Positions 9,317 to 16,313 of a DNA stretch of 64,000 nucleotides are shown here, piece after piece. This DNA is from Roseateles toxinivorans (lineage in GTDB: Bacteria > Pseudomonadota > Gammaproteobacteria > Burkholderiales > Burkholderiaceae_C), in assembly GCF_004362525.1 (NCBI RefSeq), contig NZ_SNXS01000017.1, positions 18,303-82,302 on the forward strand, read 5' to 3'. The position numbers were made by a program, and so were the translations under genes. The stretch's first letter is position 1. Every line of letters begins with the position of its first letter. The notes under the pieces are model-generated. The model had not been told where the DNA came from. It did no database searches and was given only the letters and a program-made list of their open reading frames with translations.

Positions 9317-10111
9317 ATGGGAATAGCACTTGAACGGGGACTCGCGGTCCTGGAGCATCTGATCCAGCACCCTCAGGGTCTGCCCTTGAGCCTCATCGCC
9401 GCGGAGCTGGACATTCCGCTCAGTGCCTGCCACCGCCTGTTGGCGGATCTGCAGCGCTACGGCTATGTGCGCCAGGCCCGCAAGCAGGGCGACTATGTGC
9501 TGACGACCAAGGTGGTGTCCATGGGACTGGGCTTCCTGAGCAGCGCCGGCATCGTCGATATCGCCGAGCCCCTGTTGGAGCGGCTGGCGCAGACCTCGGG
9601 CGAACTGGTGCGTTTGTCCATCGTCGATGAGGACCGCCTCACCTGGGTTGCCAAGTCGCAGGGCATGCGGCAGACCGGGCTGCGCTACGACCCCGATATG
9701 GGCATGGACGCGCGGCTGTCCTGCACGGCCTCCGGCCACGCCTGGTTGATGACCTTGAGCGATGAACGCGCGTTCGAACTGGTGTCGCGCCAGGGTTTCG
9801 GCAAGCCGGCGGAGTACGGACCCAAGGCGCCGACCACCATCAAGGCGCTGGTGGGCTTTCTGCACGCGGCGCGGGTGCGCGGCTACGCGGTGATCGACGA
9901 GGTCTTCGCGCCCGGCATGGCGGCCATCGCGGCGCCGGTGTTTCGTCGCCAGGAGGCGATCGGCGTGATCAGCATCGCCGGCCCCAGCACGCGCTTCAGC
10001 GCTGCGCGCGCACGTGAGCTGGCGCCCGCGCTGCTCGCCGCAGCGGCCGAACTCGGGCCGATCAGCAATGCTTCAAGCCTGTTCGGCCGGCCCGCGCTGG
10101 GCAAGGGTTGA
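9317..10111 (+). CDS. IclR-family transcriptional regulator
   Basis: Cytosolic regulator of 264 residues. The N-terminal winged helix-turn-helix (residues about 5-65: ALERGLAVLEHL, then LSLIAAELDIPLSACHRLLADLQRYGYV) is followed by the IclR ligand-binding domain with SCTASGHAWL and APVFRRQEAIGVISIAG. The ATG at 9317 is chosen because it gives the usual IclR start; the frame is open upstream into the operator region. It is divergent from the TRAP/AroQ-like operon and is most likely its regulator, with the imported ring acid or a breakdown product as effector (inference). Confidence 0.92.
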   Translation: MGIALERGLAVLEHLIQHPQGLPLSLIAAELDIPLSACHRLLADLQRYGYVRQARKQGDYVLTTKVVSMGLGFLSSAGIVDIAEPLLERLAQTSGELVRLSIVDEDRLTWVAKSQGMRQTGLRYDPDMGMDARLSCTASGHAWLMTLSDERAFELVSRQGFGKPAEYGPKAPTTIKALVGFLHAARVRGYAVIDEVFAPGMAAIAAPVFRRQEAIGVISIAGPSTRFSAARARELAPALLAAAAELGPISNASSLFGRPALGKG

Positions 10112-10154
10112 ACCGCCCTGGCCAGGTTCGGACGCTTTCACGTAGCATGGTCCG

Positions 10155-10721
10155 ATGAATACCTTTTCAAGCAAGGCGGTCTGTTGCTGCGTGCTGCTGA
10201 CGCTTGCCGGCACGGCAGCGACGGCGGCCCCCAATGCGATGCAGCCGTCGGAGGACGGCGCACATGTGCTCGACGAGCGGGCCAAGCTGGTCTGGGCGCG
10301 TTGTGTCGAGGGCATGCAGTGGGATGGCAAGACCTGCACCGGCACGCCGCGGCTGATGTCACATGCCCAGGCCAGCGCCCTGGCCGCCAGCCGCAGCAAG
10401 GCCGAGGGGCTGCGTTGGCGGCTGCCGCGGGTCAACGAGTTGCGGCGGCTTGTGGACAAGGGGGCCAAGCCGGCCGGCCCCGACGCCCTGCTGTTCCCGG
10501 CCGCGCCGCGCGACTGGCATTGGTCGAGCACGCTCAACGTCAATCAGGAGTCGGTCAACCCTTACAACTACGGCAATGTGATGCGCGGCCGCAGCACCGA
10601 GAACGCCGGCAACACGGCCTTTCTGCTGGGCTGGGCCGTCTATCTGGGGGCCGGCGAGACCCGCGCCGACGTGCTCAGATCCACCCGGCTGGTGGTGCGG
10701 CTGGTGCGGCCGCAGGAGTGA
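10155..10721 (+). CDS. Secreted DUF1566-domain protein
   Basis: 188-residue protein with a signal peptide (CCVLLTLAGTAATAAP). The DUF1566 pattern is clear: LDERAKLVWARCVEGMQWDGKTC, WRLPRVNELRRLVD, HWSSTLN, and a final VRLVR strand. Two Cys of CVEGMQWDGKTC probably form a disulfide. This domain occurs in surface and periplasmic proteins of unknown role, related to C-type-lectin-like folds. It stands alone, 43 bases after iclR. Confidence 0.8.
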   Translation: MNTFSSKAVCCCVLLTLAGTAATAAPNAMQPSEDGAHVLDERAKLVWARCVEGMQWDGKTCTGTPRLMSHAQASALAASRSKAEGLRWRLPRVNELRRLVDKGAKPAGPDALLFPAAPRDWHWSSTLNVNQESVNPYNYGNVMRGRSTENAGNTAFLLGWAVYLGAGETRADVLRSTRLVVRLVRPQE

Positions 10722-10748
10722 ACGCTGGCGGGGCTGCCGCCACTGCGC

Positions 10749-11738
10749 TCAAGGGATGCGCAGGTGGTCGTTCTCGTCCACCCGCGCCTGGTACGTGCGC
10801 CCACCGGTGCTGTAACTGACACTCAGCGACTTGGGGCGACCGGGGGCGGGGTCTGAGCCGGCCATGCGGTTGTCGACCTTGACGTCCAGCCGGTCATTGC
10901 GAATCAGCGAGCGCAGCCGCGCGGTGACGTCGATGCTGCGGCCGCCGGTGCCATAGCTGGCACTGAGAATCTCCAGTCCGCCGTAGCCATGGCCACCGCT
11001 GCCGCCACTACCCCAGCCACCGCTCCAGCCGCCATGGCCCCAGTTGCCGCCACCCCAGCCGGTGAACTGGTTGCCATCGACATAGCTGCCCTCGGTGTAT
11101 TCGAAGGTGCGGGTCTGGCCGTTCTTGCCGCGGGCGAAGATGCGCAGCGTCTTGACCTGGCCTGGGTCGGGATCGGTACCGAACGAGTCATTGCCCATGC
11201 GGAAGCGCCGGTCCTGGCTGGCCAGCTCCTTCAAGCGCTGCGTCACATCGATATTGCGGTTGGCGGTGCCGTAACGGGCATGCAGGATCTGGTAGTCGCC
11301 ATCGTCCCCCGCATTGCCCTGGTGGCCACCACCGGGCCTCCCGGGCCCGTCGCCCCAGCCGCCGGACCAGCCTCCTTGGCCCCAGTTGCCACCCCGCCAG
11401 CCGGTGAACTGGTTGCCATCGACATAGCTGCCCTCGCCGTATTCAAAGGTGCGCGTCTGGCCGTTCTTGCCGCGGGCGAAGATGCGCAGCGTCTTCACGT
11501 GGCCGTAGTCCGGGTCGGTGCCGAAGGTGTTGTTGTCGATGCGAAAGGTCTGGTCCTGGCTGGCCAGTTCCTTCAGCCGCTGGGTGACGTCGATGTTGCG
11601 GTTGGCCGTGCCGTAGCGGGCCTGCAGGATCTGGTACTCGCCGTCATCGCCGCCGCGCTGGGCGGTGGCCGAGGCCACCAGGACCAGCAACAACATGAAG
11701 GCGGCCCAGGTTTGGCGCATGAGGGGTTGGATTTGCAT
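10749..11738 (-). CDS. Secreted protein with three DUF3395-like domains
   Basis: 329-residue exported protein. A signal peptide (WAAFMLLLVLVASATAQ) leads into three repeats of one domain: YQILQARYGTANRNIDVTQR..., a near-copy after a Gly/Trp-rich linker, and a diverged third copy (LEILSASYGTGGRSIDVTAR...LRIP). Each has the layout D-V-T-x-R-L, F/V-x-x-D-N, DP-x-x-G, K-x-L-x-V, which I match to the DUF3395 domain known from the DNAJC11 C-terminus. Linkers are rich in GGWSGGWG. The ATG at 11736-11738 has GGAA eight bases upstream; an inner ATG at 11718-11720 is possible. Function unknown; a surface or periplasmic binding role is a guess. Confidence 0.8.
   Translation of the reverse strand: MQIQPLMRQTWAAFMLLLVLVASATAQRGGDDGEYQILQARYGTANRNIDVTQRLKELASQDQTFRIDNNTFGTDPDYGHVKTLRIFARGKNGQTRTFEYGEGSYVDGNQFTGWRGGNWGQGGWSGGWGDGPGRPGGGHQGNAGDDGDYQILHARYGTANRNIDVTQRLKELASQDRRFRMGNDSFGTDPDPGQVKTLRIFARGKNGQTRTFEYTEGSYVDGNQFTGWGGGNWGHGGWSGGWGSGGSGGHGYGGLEILSASYGTGGRSIDVTARLRSLIRNDRLDVKVDNRMAGSDPAPGRPKSLSVSYSTGGRTYQARVDENDHLRIP
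11039..11649 (-). repeat. In-gene tandem duplication with 342-bp period
   Basis: Two stretches, 11039-11307 and 11381-11649, are near-identical at exactly 342 bases offset (for example GGTGAACTGG at 11061 and 11403; GCCAG(C/T)TCCT at 11221 and 11563). They encode domains 1 and 2 of the DUF3395 protein. The period is 114 codons, so the frame is kept. The third domain is too diverged at base level to belong to the recent duplication. Confidence 0.85.
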
Positions 11739-11968
11739 AGAAGATTCCAGCAGGGTTTCTCGACCGTGGGTGCGCCTGCGCGCTCGGCATGTTCTGGCCC
11801 ACGAGGGGCTTTTACCAAGCTTCCTTGGCTTTAGCAACAACGCGCTGCACGCCGATCGGATGACGGCGGCGATGCGGTGTGGCAAGCTGTCGGCGTCCAA
11901 CTTGCAGCCGGAGCCGCTGCTTGCAACATCCCGCCGCCCAATGGTCAAAACGGTGCCGAGTCGTCACG

Positions 11969-13449
11969 ATGCTGCTGGGCCTGGTCTGGATCTTGGTGCT
12001 TGCGCCCTCGGCCCTTGCCCAGACTCCGGAACCCTCGGCGCCGCCGGCTGCGGCCTCGGCTCCGGCCGCGACGCCCCTGCTGTTCCACAACCGCCGCATC
12101 GTCGACTTCCGGGCCAGCCTGCTTCGTCGCCGGCGACCTGAGCGGCTCGCGGCCCGGCGCCATGCTCGACGCGGCCTCGCTCGACGTGATGCACCGGCTG
12201 CAGCTCGCGGTCCGGGAGAGCCGCGAGTTCGCCGACCCGCGCCACCTGGCCGAGGGCGCCGCCTACTCCGTCGTGGCGACGGTGGTGGCCTATCTGCTGA
12301 TGCGCCTGGTGTTGATGCTGCGCGGCAAGCTGCTGGCCCGCTTGGACGCGCAGTTCCAGGGCTGGCATGGTGCGAGCCAGACCCGCGCCCTCGTCGCCAC
12401 CTATGCCGAGCATGCGCGGCCGGCGGCCCGCTTCATGGCCGGGCTGGTGAGCTGGGGCCTGTTCTTGCTGCTGCTGGACTTCTGGATCACCTATGTGCTG
12501 CGCCAGTTCGCCTACACCCGGCCCTGGGGCGAGCGCTCGACGGCCTGGCTGCTGGAGGTGCTGGAGCGCTTTGCGCTGGCCATCGCCGGGGCTGGTCACG
12601 GCGGCCCTGATCTTTGTGCTGGCCCGGCTGGTGAGCAGGGCCGTCGGCCTGTTTCTGCAGCGGGTCGAGCGCGACGATCTGCATATCGGCTGGCTCGATG
12701 CCGACACCGCCGGCCCGACGCGCAGCCTGGGCACCGTGGTGATCTGGCTGTTCGCGCTGGCCATGGCCTACCCCTATCTGCCAAGCGCCAACAGCGACGC
12801 GTTCAAGGGCGTGTCGGTGCTGGCCGGGGTGATGCTGTCGCTGGAGGCGTCGAGCATTGTGGGTCAGGTCCTGTCGGGCTTCAGCCTGATGTACACCCGT
12901 GTGCTGCGCGTTGGCGAATACGTCAAGATCGATGACACCGAGGGCTCGGTGGTGAGCCTGGGCATGTTCGCCACCCGCATCCACACCCGCATGGGCGAGG
13001 AGGTGAGCCTGCCCAACACGCTGGTCTCCAACCAACCGGTGCGCAATTTCTCGCGCCTGGTCGAGGATGGCCACTTCGTGCTGCATACCTCGGTGACGAT
13101 TGGCTATGCCACGCCCTGGCGCCAGGTGCATGCCATGCTGCTGGAGGCCGCCCGGCGCACGGCCGGCGTGGCGCAAGACCCGGCCCCCTATGTCGTGCAG
13201 ACGGCCTTGTCTGACTTCTACATCGAGTACCGGCTCTGCGCGCAAAGCAACAAGCAGGCGCCGCGGCGGCGGGTCGACGCGATGAACCAGCTGCACGGGA
13301 ATGTGCTCGATGTGTTCAATGAGAACGGCGTGCAGATCATGTCGCCGCACTATATGGCCGATCCGGCCGAGCCGCAGGTGGTGGCACCTGGGTCCTGGGT
13401 TCCCGCTACGGGCAGAGGCGTGGCGTCCGATGGTCAGACGCCACGCTGA
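11969..13449 (+). pseudogene. MscS-type mechanosensitive channel gene broken by two frameshifts
   Basis: The N-terminal signal and periplasmic start (MLLGLVWILVLAPSALA, then LLFHNRRIVDFRA) are in one frame. The next part (DLSGSRPG...LQLAVRESRE and two membrane segments) is one frame further on, and from about 12590 the channel body (LVTAALIFVLARLVSRAVG, ASSIVGQVLSGFSLMY, YVKIDDTEGSVVSLG, EEVSLPNTLVSN) is in the third frame. The junctions are near 12115-12128 and at the GGGG run 12588-12591; removing one G there rejoins the second. The region after FRA also looks shorter than in homologues. Either a decayed gene or sequencing error; an internally started truncated channel is possible. Confidence 0.75.
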
Positions 13450-13454
13450 GGAGC

Positions 13455-13946
13455 TTAAGCGGAGATCGGCCGCAAAGCCTTCAGGCCCGCCATCGTCGCC
13501 AGGCAAGCCCTGGCCACCTCAATACCCTTCTTGACGAAGTGCTCGGCGAAGAACTGCTGATGGTCTGCGTGGTCGTGGAAGTCGCGCGGTGTCAGCACCG
13601 CCGACATCACCGGCACCTCGGTGTCGAGCTGCACGCGCATCAGCCCGTCGATCACCGCGCTGGACACGAACTCATGCCGGTAGATGCCGCCGTTGACGAC
13701 AAAGGCACAGGCGATGATGGCCTCATAGCGGCCGGTCTGCGCTAGCTTCTTGGCCAGCAGCGGTATCTCGAAGGCGCCGGGCACCTCGAACTGGTCGATC
13801 TGGCTGAGCGGCCACCGACTTCGCTCGAACTCGGCCAGCATGGAGGCGCGGGCCTGGCCGACGATGACGCCATGCCAGCTGGCACAGATGATGGCGACGC
13901 GAGCCGCCGGGGTGGGGGAGGAGGTCTTGCTGAGGATCTGATTCAT
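13455..13946 (-). CDS. ribH: 6,7-dimethyl-8-ribityllumazine synthase, type II (RibH2-like)
   Basis: Catalyses the next-to-last step of riboflavin synthesis, joining 5-amino-6-ribitylaminouracil with dihydroxybutanone phosphate. The 163-residue sequence has FEVPGAFEIPLLAKKLA, VVNGGIYRHEFVSSAVIDGLMRVQL and EVPVMSAVLTPRDFHDH; GGIYRHEF in place of the usual GxTxHxE marks the decameric RibH2 group known from Brucella. AAGGA precedes the ATG. It stands alone, downstream of an FMN riboswitch, so it is probably repressed when flavin is plentiful. Confidence 0.92.
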   Translation of the reverse strand: MNQILSKTSSPTPAARVAIICASWHGVIVGQARASMLAEFERSRWPLSQIDQFEVPGAFEIPLLAKKLAQTGRYEAIIACAFVVNGGIYRHEFVSSAVIDGLMRVQLDTEVPVMSAVLTPRDFHDHADHQQFFAEHFVKKGIEVARACLATMAGLKALRPISA

Positions 13947-14011
13947 GAGATTCCTTGAAGGTCAGGATTGTCAGAATCAGGGCGCGCGACAACGCAGCCA
14001 CCGCACGTCAT

Positions 14012-14027
14012 GACTCGCGTTTGAGTC
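14012..14027 (-). promoter_or_regulatory. Hairpin in the riboswitch expression platform
   Basis: On the minus strand GACTC-AAACGC-GAGTC can fold on itself. Its right half, AAACGCGAGT (14013-14022), repeats exactly the sequence at the 3' strand of the riboswitch closing stem (14048-14057). The GACTC strand could therefore pair partly with the upstream GAGT when the closing stem opens, giving a possible switch between structures. This is inference from base pairing by eye. Confidence 0.4.
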
Positions 14028-14052
14028 GGGCATGCAGCGGCCGAGGTACTCG

Positions 14053-14212
14053 CGTTTCTCTTTCATCCGGACTGTGACCGTCGGCCCTGGCATCGCACCA
14101 GATCTGCTGACCCCGATAGCCGCTTTGACGCGGCTGCCGGGCGCTCGCGGGCTTCCGCGGGACGAATCCTGCGGCTACCGCCGGTGGGGAATTTCACCCC
14201 GCCCTGAGAACG
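14053..14212 (-). promoter_or_regulatory. FMN riboswitch (RFN element) upstream of ribH
   Basis: Read on the minus strand the segment carries the RFN signature blocks in order: GGGTGAAATTCCCCACCGGC, CGGTAG, AAGCCCGCGAGCG, GTCAGCAGATCTGGTG, GCCGACGGTCACAGTCCGGATG and GAAAGAGAA. The closing stem pairs CGTTCTC (14206-14212) with GAGAAACG (14053-14060). About 106 bases separate it from the ribH ATG, leaving room for an expression platform that includes a GACTC/GAGTC hairpin at 14012-14027. No T-run follows that hairpin, so control of translation or Rho termination is more likely than an intrinsic terminator. Confidence 0.93.
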
Positions 14213-14243
14213 CTGCCAGCCGGTGAGGGCTGGCGGGAGCATT

Positions 14244-15263
14244 CTAAGGCGCAGGCGTCACACCATCGCGCCAGAGATAAAGCTCGGTGGTGCTTCCATC
14301 GTCGTACTGATGGCTGTCCACATGCTGCATGCCGGCCTTGCTCAGCACCCGGCGAGAGGCGGCGTTATCCGGGGCGGCGGTGGCGATGATCTCGTACAGC
14401 TGATGCTGCCTGGCGCCATAGGCCAACATCGCCTGCGCCACCTCGGTGGCCAGGCCCTGGCCCCAGCAGGTGCGCAGCAAGGCGTACTTCAGCTCGGCAT
14501 GGGGCTGGTCGCCGGGGTGGACGATGCCGCAGAAGCCGATCACCGCGCCGGTGGCCCGCAACTCCAGCGCCGACATGCCATAGCCGCGCCTGGCATAGTT
14601 GCGCTGCGTCACGCCTATCCAGCGCAGGCAGGTGGCATGGTCCAGCGGCTGGCCGTCACCGACCCAGCGCATCGCCTCGGCATCGCCATAGACGGCATGC
14701 AGCGCATCGGCATCTGCCGGCGTCAGCAGGCGTGCGCGCAGGCGCTCGGTCTCGAACAGCAGCGGTTCAGTCGGCGTGAGATCGGGCTGCTCGACCTCGG
14801 GTGCGGCCACGGGCAGTGGTTCGGCCCCCAACGCCACGAACTCGCCCTGCAACCGGCCGACGATCTCGCCCTTGCAGCTCAGCACCGACACGACGGCGAT
14901 GCGGGCCTTGCCCTTGCGCCTGAGCATGCGCAAGAAGTGACCCCAGCCGGCCGGATCGACCAGGGCCGACTCGGCGCGGAAGTCGCCGGTGATGGCCAGT
15001 TCATAGTCCATCGTGTTGCGCTGTATCACCAGCCGTGTGCTGATGCCCTCGCTCAGCAGCCGGGTGTGCAGCAGCGACCAGGCGGCCAGAATGGCCACCG
15101 CCGAGGCGCTGCCACCGAACACCGTCTCGCGATGGTTGATATTGGGCGCCAGTGGGGCACCGAGCAGCACATGGTCGGTGCCGACCTGCAGCACCTCCAC
15201 CTCCATCGCCTTGGACAGGGGGATGTGGGCGCTCAGGTAATGCTCAAGTTCGTATGGGGACAC
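14244..15263 (-). CDS. Thioesterase (YiiD-C type) / GNAT acetyltransferase fusion
   Basis: Two-domain cytosolic protein of 339 residues. Residues about 1-145 match the hot-dog thioesterase domain found at the C-terminus of YiiD/FabY (HIPLSKAMEVEV, APLAPNINHRETVFGGSASAVAILAAWSLLH). Residues about 165-335 are a RimJ-type GNAT domain (ETERLRARLLTPADADAL, GQGLATEVAQAMLAYG, NAASRRVLSKAGM). In E. coli FabY the two domains are in the opposite order. A GTG at 15261-15263 is the start. A role in acetyl-ACP or acyl-thioester handling is possible; not shown. Confidence 0.8.
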   Translation of the reverse strand: MSPYELEHYLSAHIPLSKAMEVEVLQVGTDHVLLGAPLAPNINHRETVFGGSASAVAILAAWSLLHTRLLSEGISTRLVIQRNTMDYELAITGDFRAESALVDPAGWGHFLRMLRRKGKARIAVVSVLSCKGEIVGRLQGEFVALGAEPLPVAAPEVEQPDLTPTEPLLFETERLRARLLTPADADALHAVYGDAEAMRWVGDGQPLDHATCLRWIGVTQRNYARRGYGMSALELRATGAVIGFCGIVHPGDQPHAELKYALLRTCWGQGLATEVAQAMLAYGARQHQLYEIIATAAPDNAASRRVLSKAGMQHVDSHQYDDGSTTELYLWRDGVTPAP

Positions 15264-15290
15264 GTTTGGATCTGCCTTGTCGTGAATCAG

Positions 15291-15710
15291 TCAGGAGCCC
15301 TGCCGCTTCCAGGCCATGCCTATGGACAGCGGCGCGGTGGGCACAAAGCCGAATTGCGCGTAGAGGTCCTTGGCCGGGCCGTCGGCGATCAGGCTGACGT
15401 AGGCACTTTCCGGCGCCTCGGCCTCGAGATAGCGCATGACCTCGGCCATGATGCGCTTGCCCAGGCCCTGGCCCTGGTGGGCGGGCAGCACGGCAATGTC
15501 AACCACCTGGAAGACACAGCCGCCGTCGCCGATGACGCGGCCCATGCCGACGGCATGACCCTCGTGCAATATCTGGACCGCGAACAGGCTGTTGGGCAGG
15601 CCGCGCAGCGCGGCTGCCTCGGTCTTGGGGCTCAGGCCCGATTCGGCGCGCAGGCGGCGGTAGTCGTCAACGGATGGCGTGGCCAGCAGGATGGTATGGC
15701 GCTCGGTCAT
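15291..15710 (-). CDS. GNAT-family N-acetyltransferase
   Basis: 139-residue acetyltransferase. The acetyl-CoA loop is V-LPAHQGQGLGKRIM (Q-x-x-G-x-G/A), after the strand DIAVL; the C-terminal AKDLYAQFGFVP closes the fold. It resembles the small acetyltransferases annotated as GNAT with unknown amine substrate. The ATG at 15708-15710 lies ten bases after the upstream DUF1330 stop with no clear binding site; an alternative ATG at 15743 would overlap that gene. Probably co-transcribed with its neighbours. Confidence 0.82.
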   Translation of the reverse strand: MTERHTILLATPSVDDYRRLRAESGLSPKTEAAALRGLPNSLFAVQILHEGHAVGMGRVIGDGGCVFQVVDIAVLPAHQGQGLGKRIMAEVMRYLEAEAPESAYVSLIADGPAKDLYAQFGFVPTAPLSIGMAWKRQGS

Positions 15711-15720
15711 GGCAATGGGG

Positions 15721-16026
15721 TCAGGTCGGTTGCGGGCCGTCATAGCCCTCGATGATGATCAGGTCTATGGTCGAGACCGGCAGGCGCAATTGCACCGCGG
15801 CCTGGTAGGCGGGTGAATGCCAGCAGTCCAGCGCCGCCTGGTAGGACGGGAACTCGATCACGACATTGCGGCTGCGGCTGCCGCCCTCGGGATTCTCCAT
15901 GCGACCGCTGCGCACCAGAAAGTGCGCGCCGAACTGCCTGAACGGCTCGGCATTGGCGGCGATATAGGCCTTGTAGGCTTCGAAGTCGGTGATATCGACG
16001 CGTGCGATCCAGTATCCCTTGGTCAT
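15721..16026 (-). CDS. DUF1330 family protein
   Basis: 101-residue small ferredoxin-like-fold protein: KGYWIARVDITDFEAYKAYIAAN at the start, then FGAHFLVRSG and the EFPSYQAALDCWHSPAYQAA motif that defines DUF1330. GGGAGAG sits ahead of the ATG at 16024-16026. Biochemical role is unknown for the family. It leads a minus-strand group with the two acetyltransferase genes and is divergent from kdp. Confidence 0.88.
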   Translation of the reverse strand: MTKGYWIARVDITDFEAYKAYIAANAEPFRQFGAHFLVRSGRMENPEGGSRSRNVVIEFPSYQAALDCWHSPAYQAAVQLRLPVSTIDLIIIEGYDGPQPT

Positions 16027-16077
16027 GTGTCTCTCCCGGGGGCAAACGATTGAAAGGCCAGGCGGCACCCCGGTGAC

Positions 16078-16100
16078 GTAGCCCGGATGCAATCCGGGGC
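16078..16100 (+). repeat. REP-like palindrome, copy 1
   Basis: Contains the core CCCGGATGCAATCCGGG, a 7-base perfect inverted repeat with a 3-base loop, preceded by GTAG. The same element occurs seven more times in the window. This single copy lies in the divergent region between the DUF1330 gene and kdpF. Confidence 0.85.
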
Positions 16101-16128
16101 AGCCGAGCCAAGAACCGCGACCCGCATC

Positions 16129-16145
16129 TTTACAGATTCTTGATA
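16129..16145 (+). promoter_or_regulatory. Possible KdpE site upstream of kdpFABC
   Basis: TTTACAGATTCTTGATA holds two TTKAYA-like half-sites with 11-base start-to-start spacing, the layout used by OmpR-type regulators such as KdpE, and it lies about 80 bases ahead of kdpF. Binding is inferred. I do not see a convincing -35/-10 pair. Confidence 0.35.
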
Positions 16146-16223
16146 CCGGCCGCCCCAGCTTCTACGCCAACTTGACGCGCCGATTTTTAAGCTCTGTGCA
16201 TCGCAATCCACCGGAGCCGCGTC

Positions 16224-16313
16224 ATGAGCGCTCTCTACTGGCTGAGCGGCTTCACCGCCGCGGCCCTCTTCATCTACCTGCTGTATGCGTTGCTGCGCGC
16301 CGAGGAGTTCTGA
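16224..16313 (+). CDS. kdpF: KdpF small subunit of the potassium ATPase
   Basis: 29-residue single-span peptide starting MSALYWLSGFTAAA and ending YALLRAEEF; the YAL-x-x-AE-x-F tail is the KdpF signature. It stabilises the KdpABC complex in the membrane. Its TGA is directly followed by the kdpA ATG. Length matches E. coli KdpF (29). Confidence 0.92.
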   Translation: MSALYWLSGFTAAALFIYLLYALLRAEEF

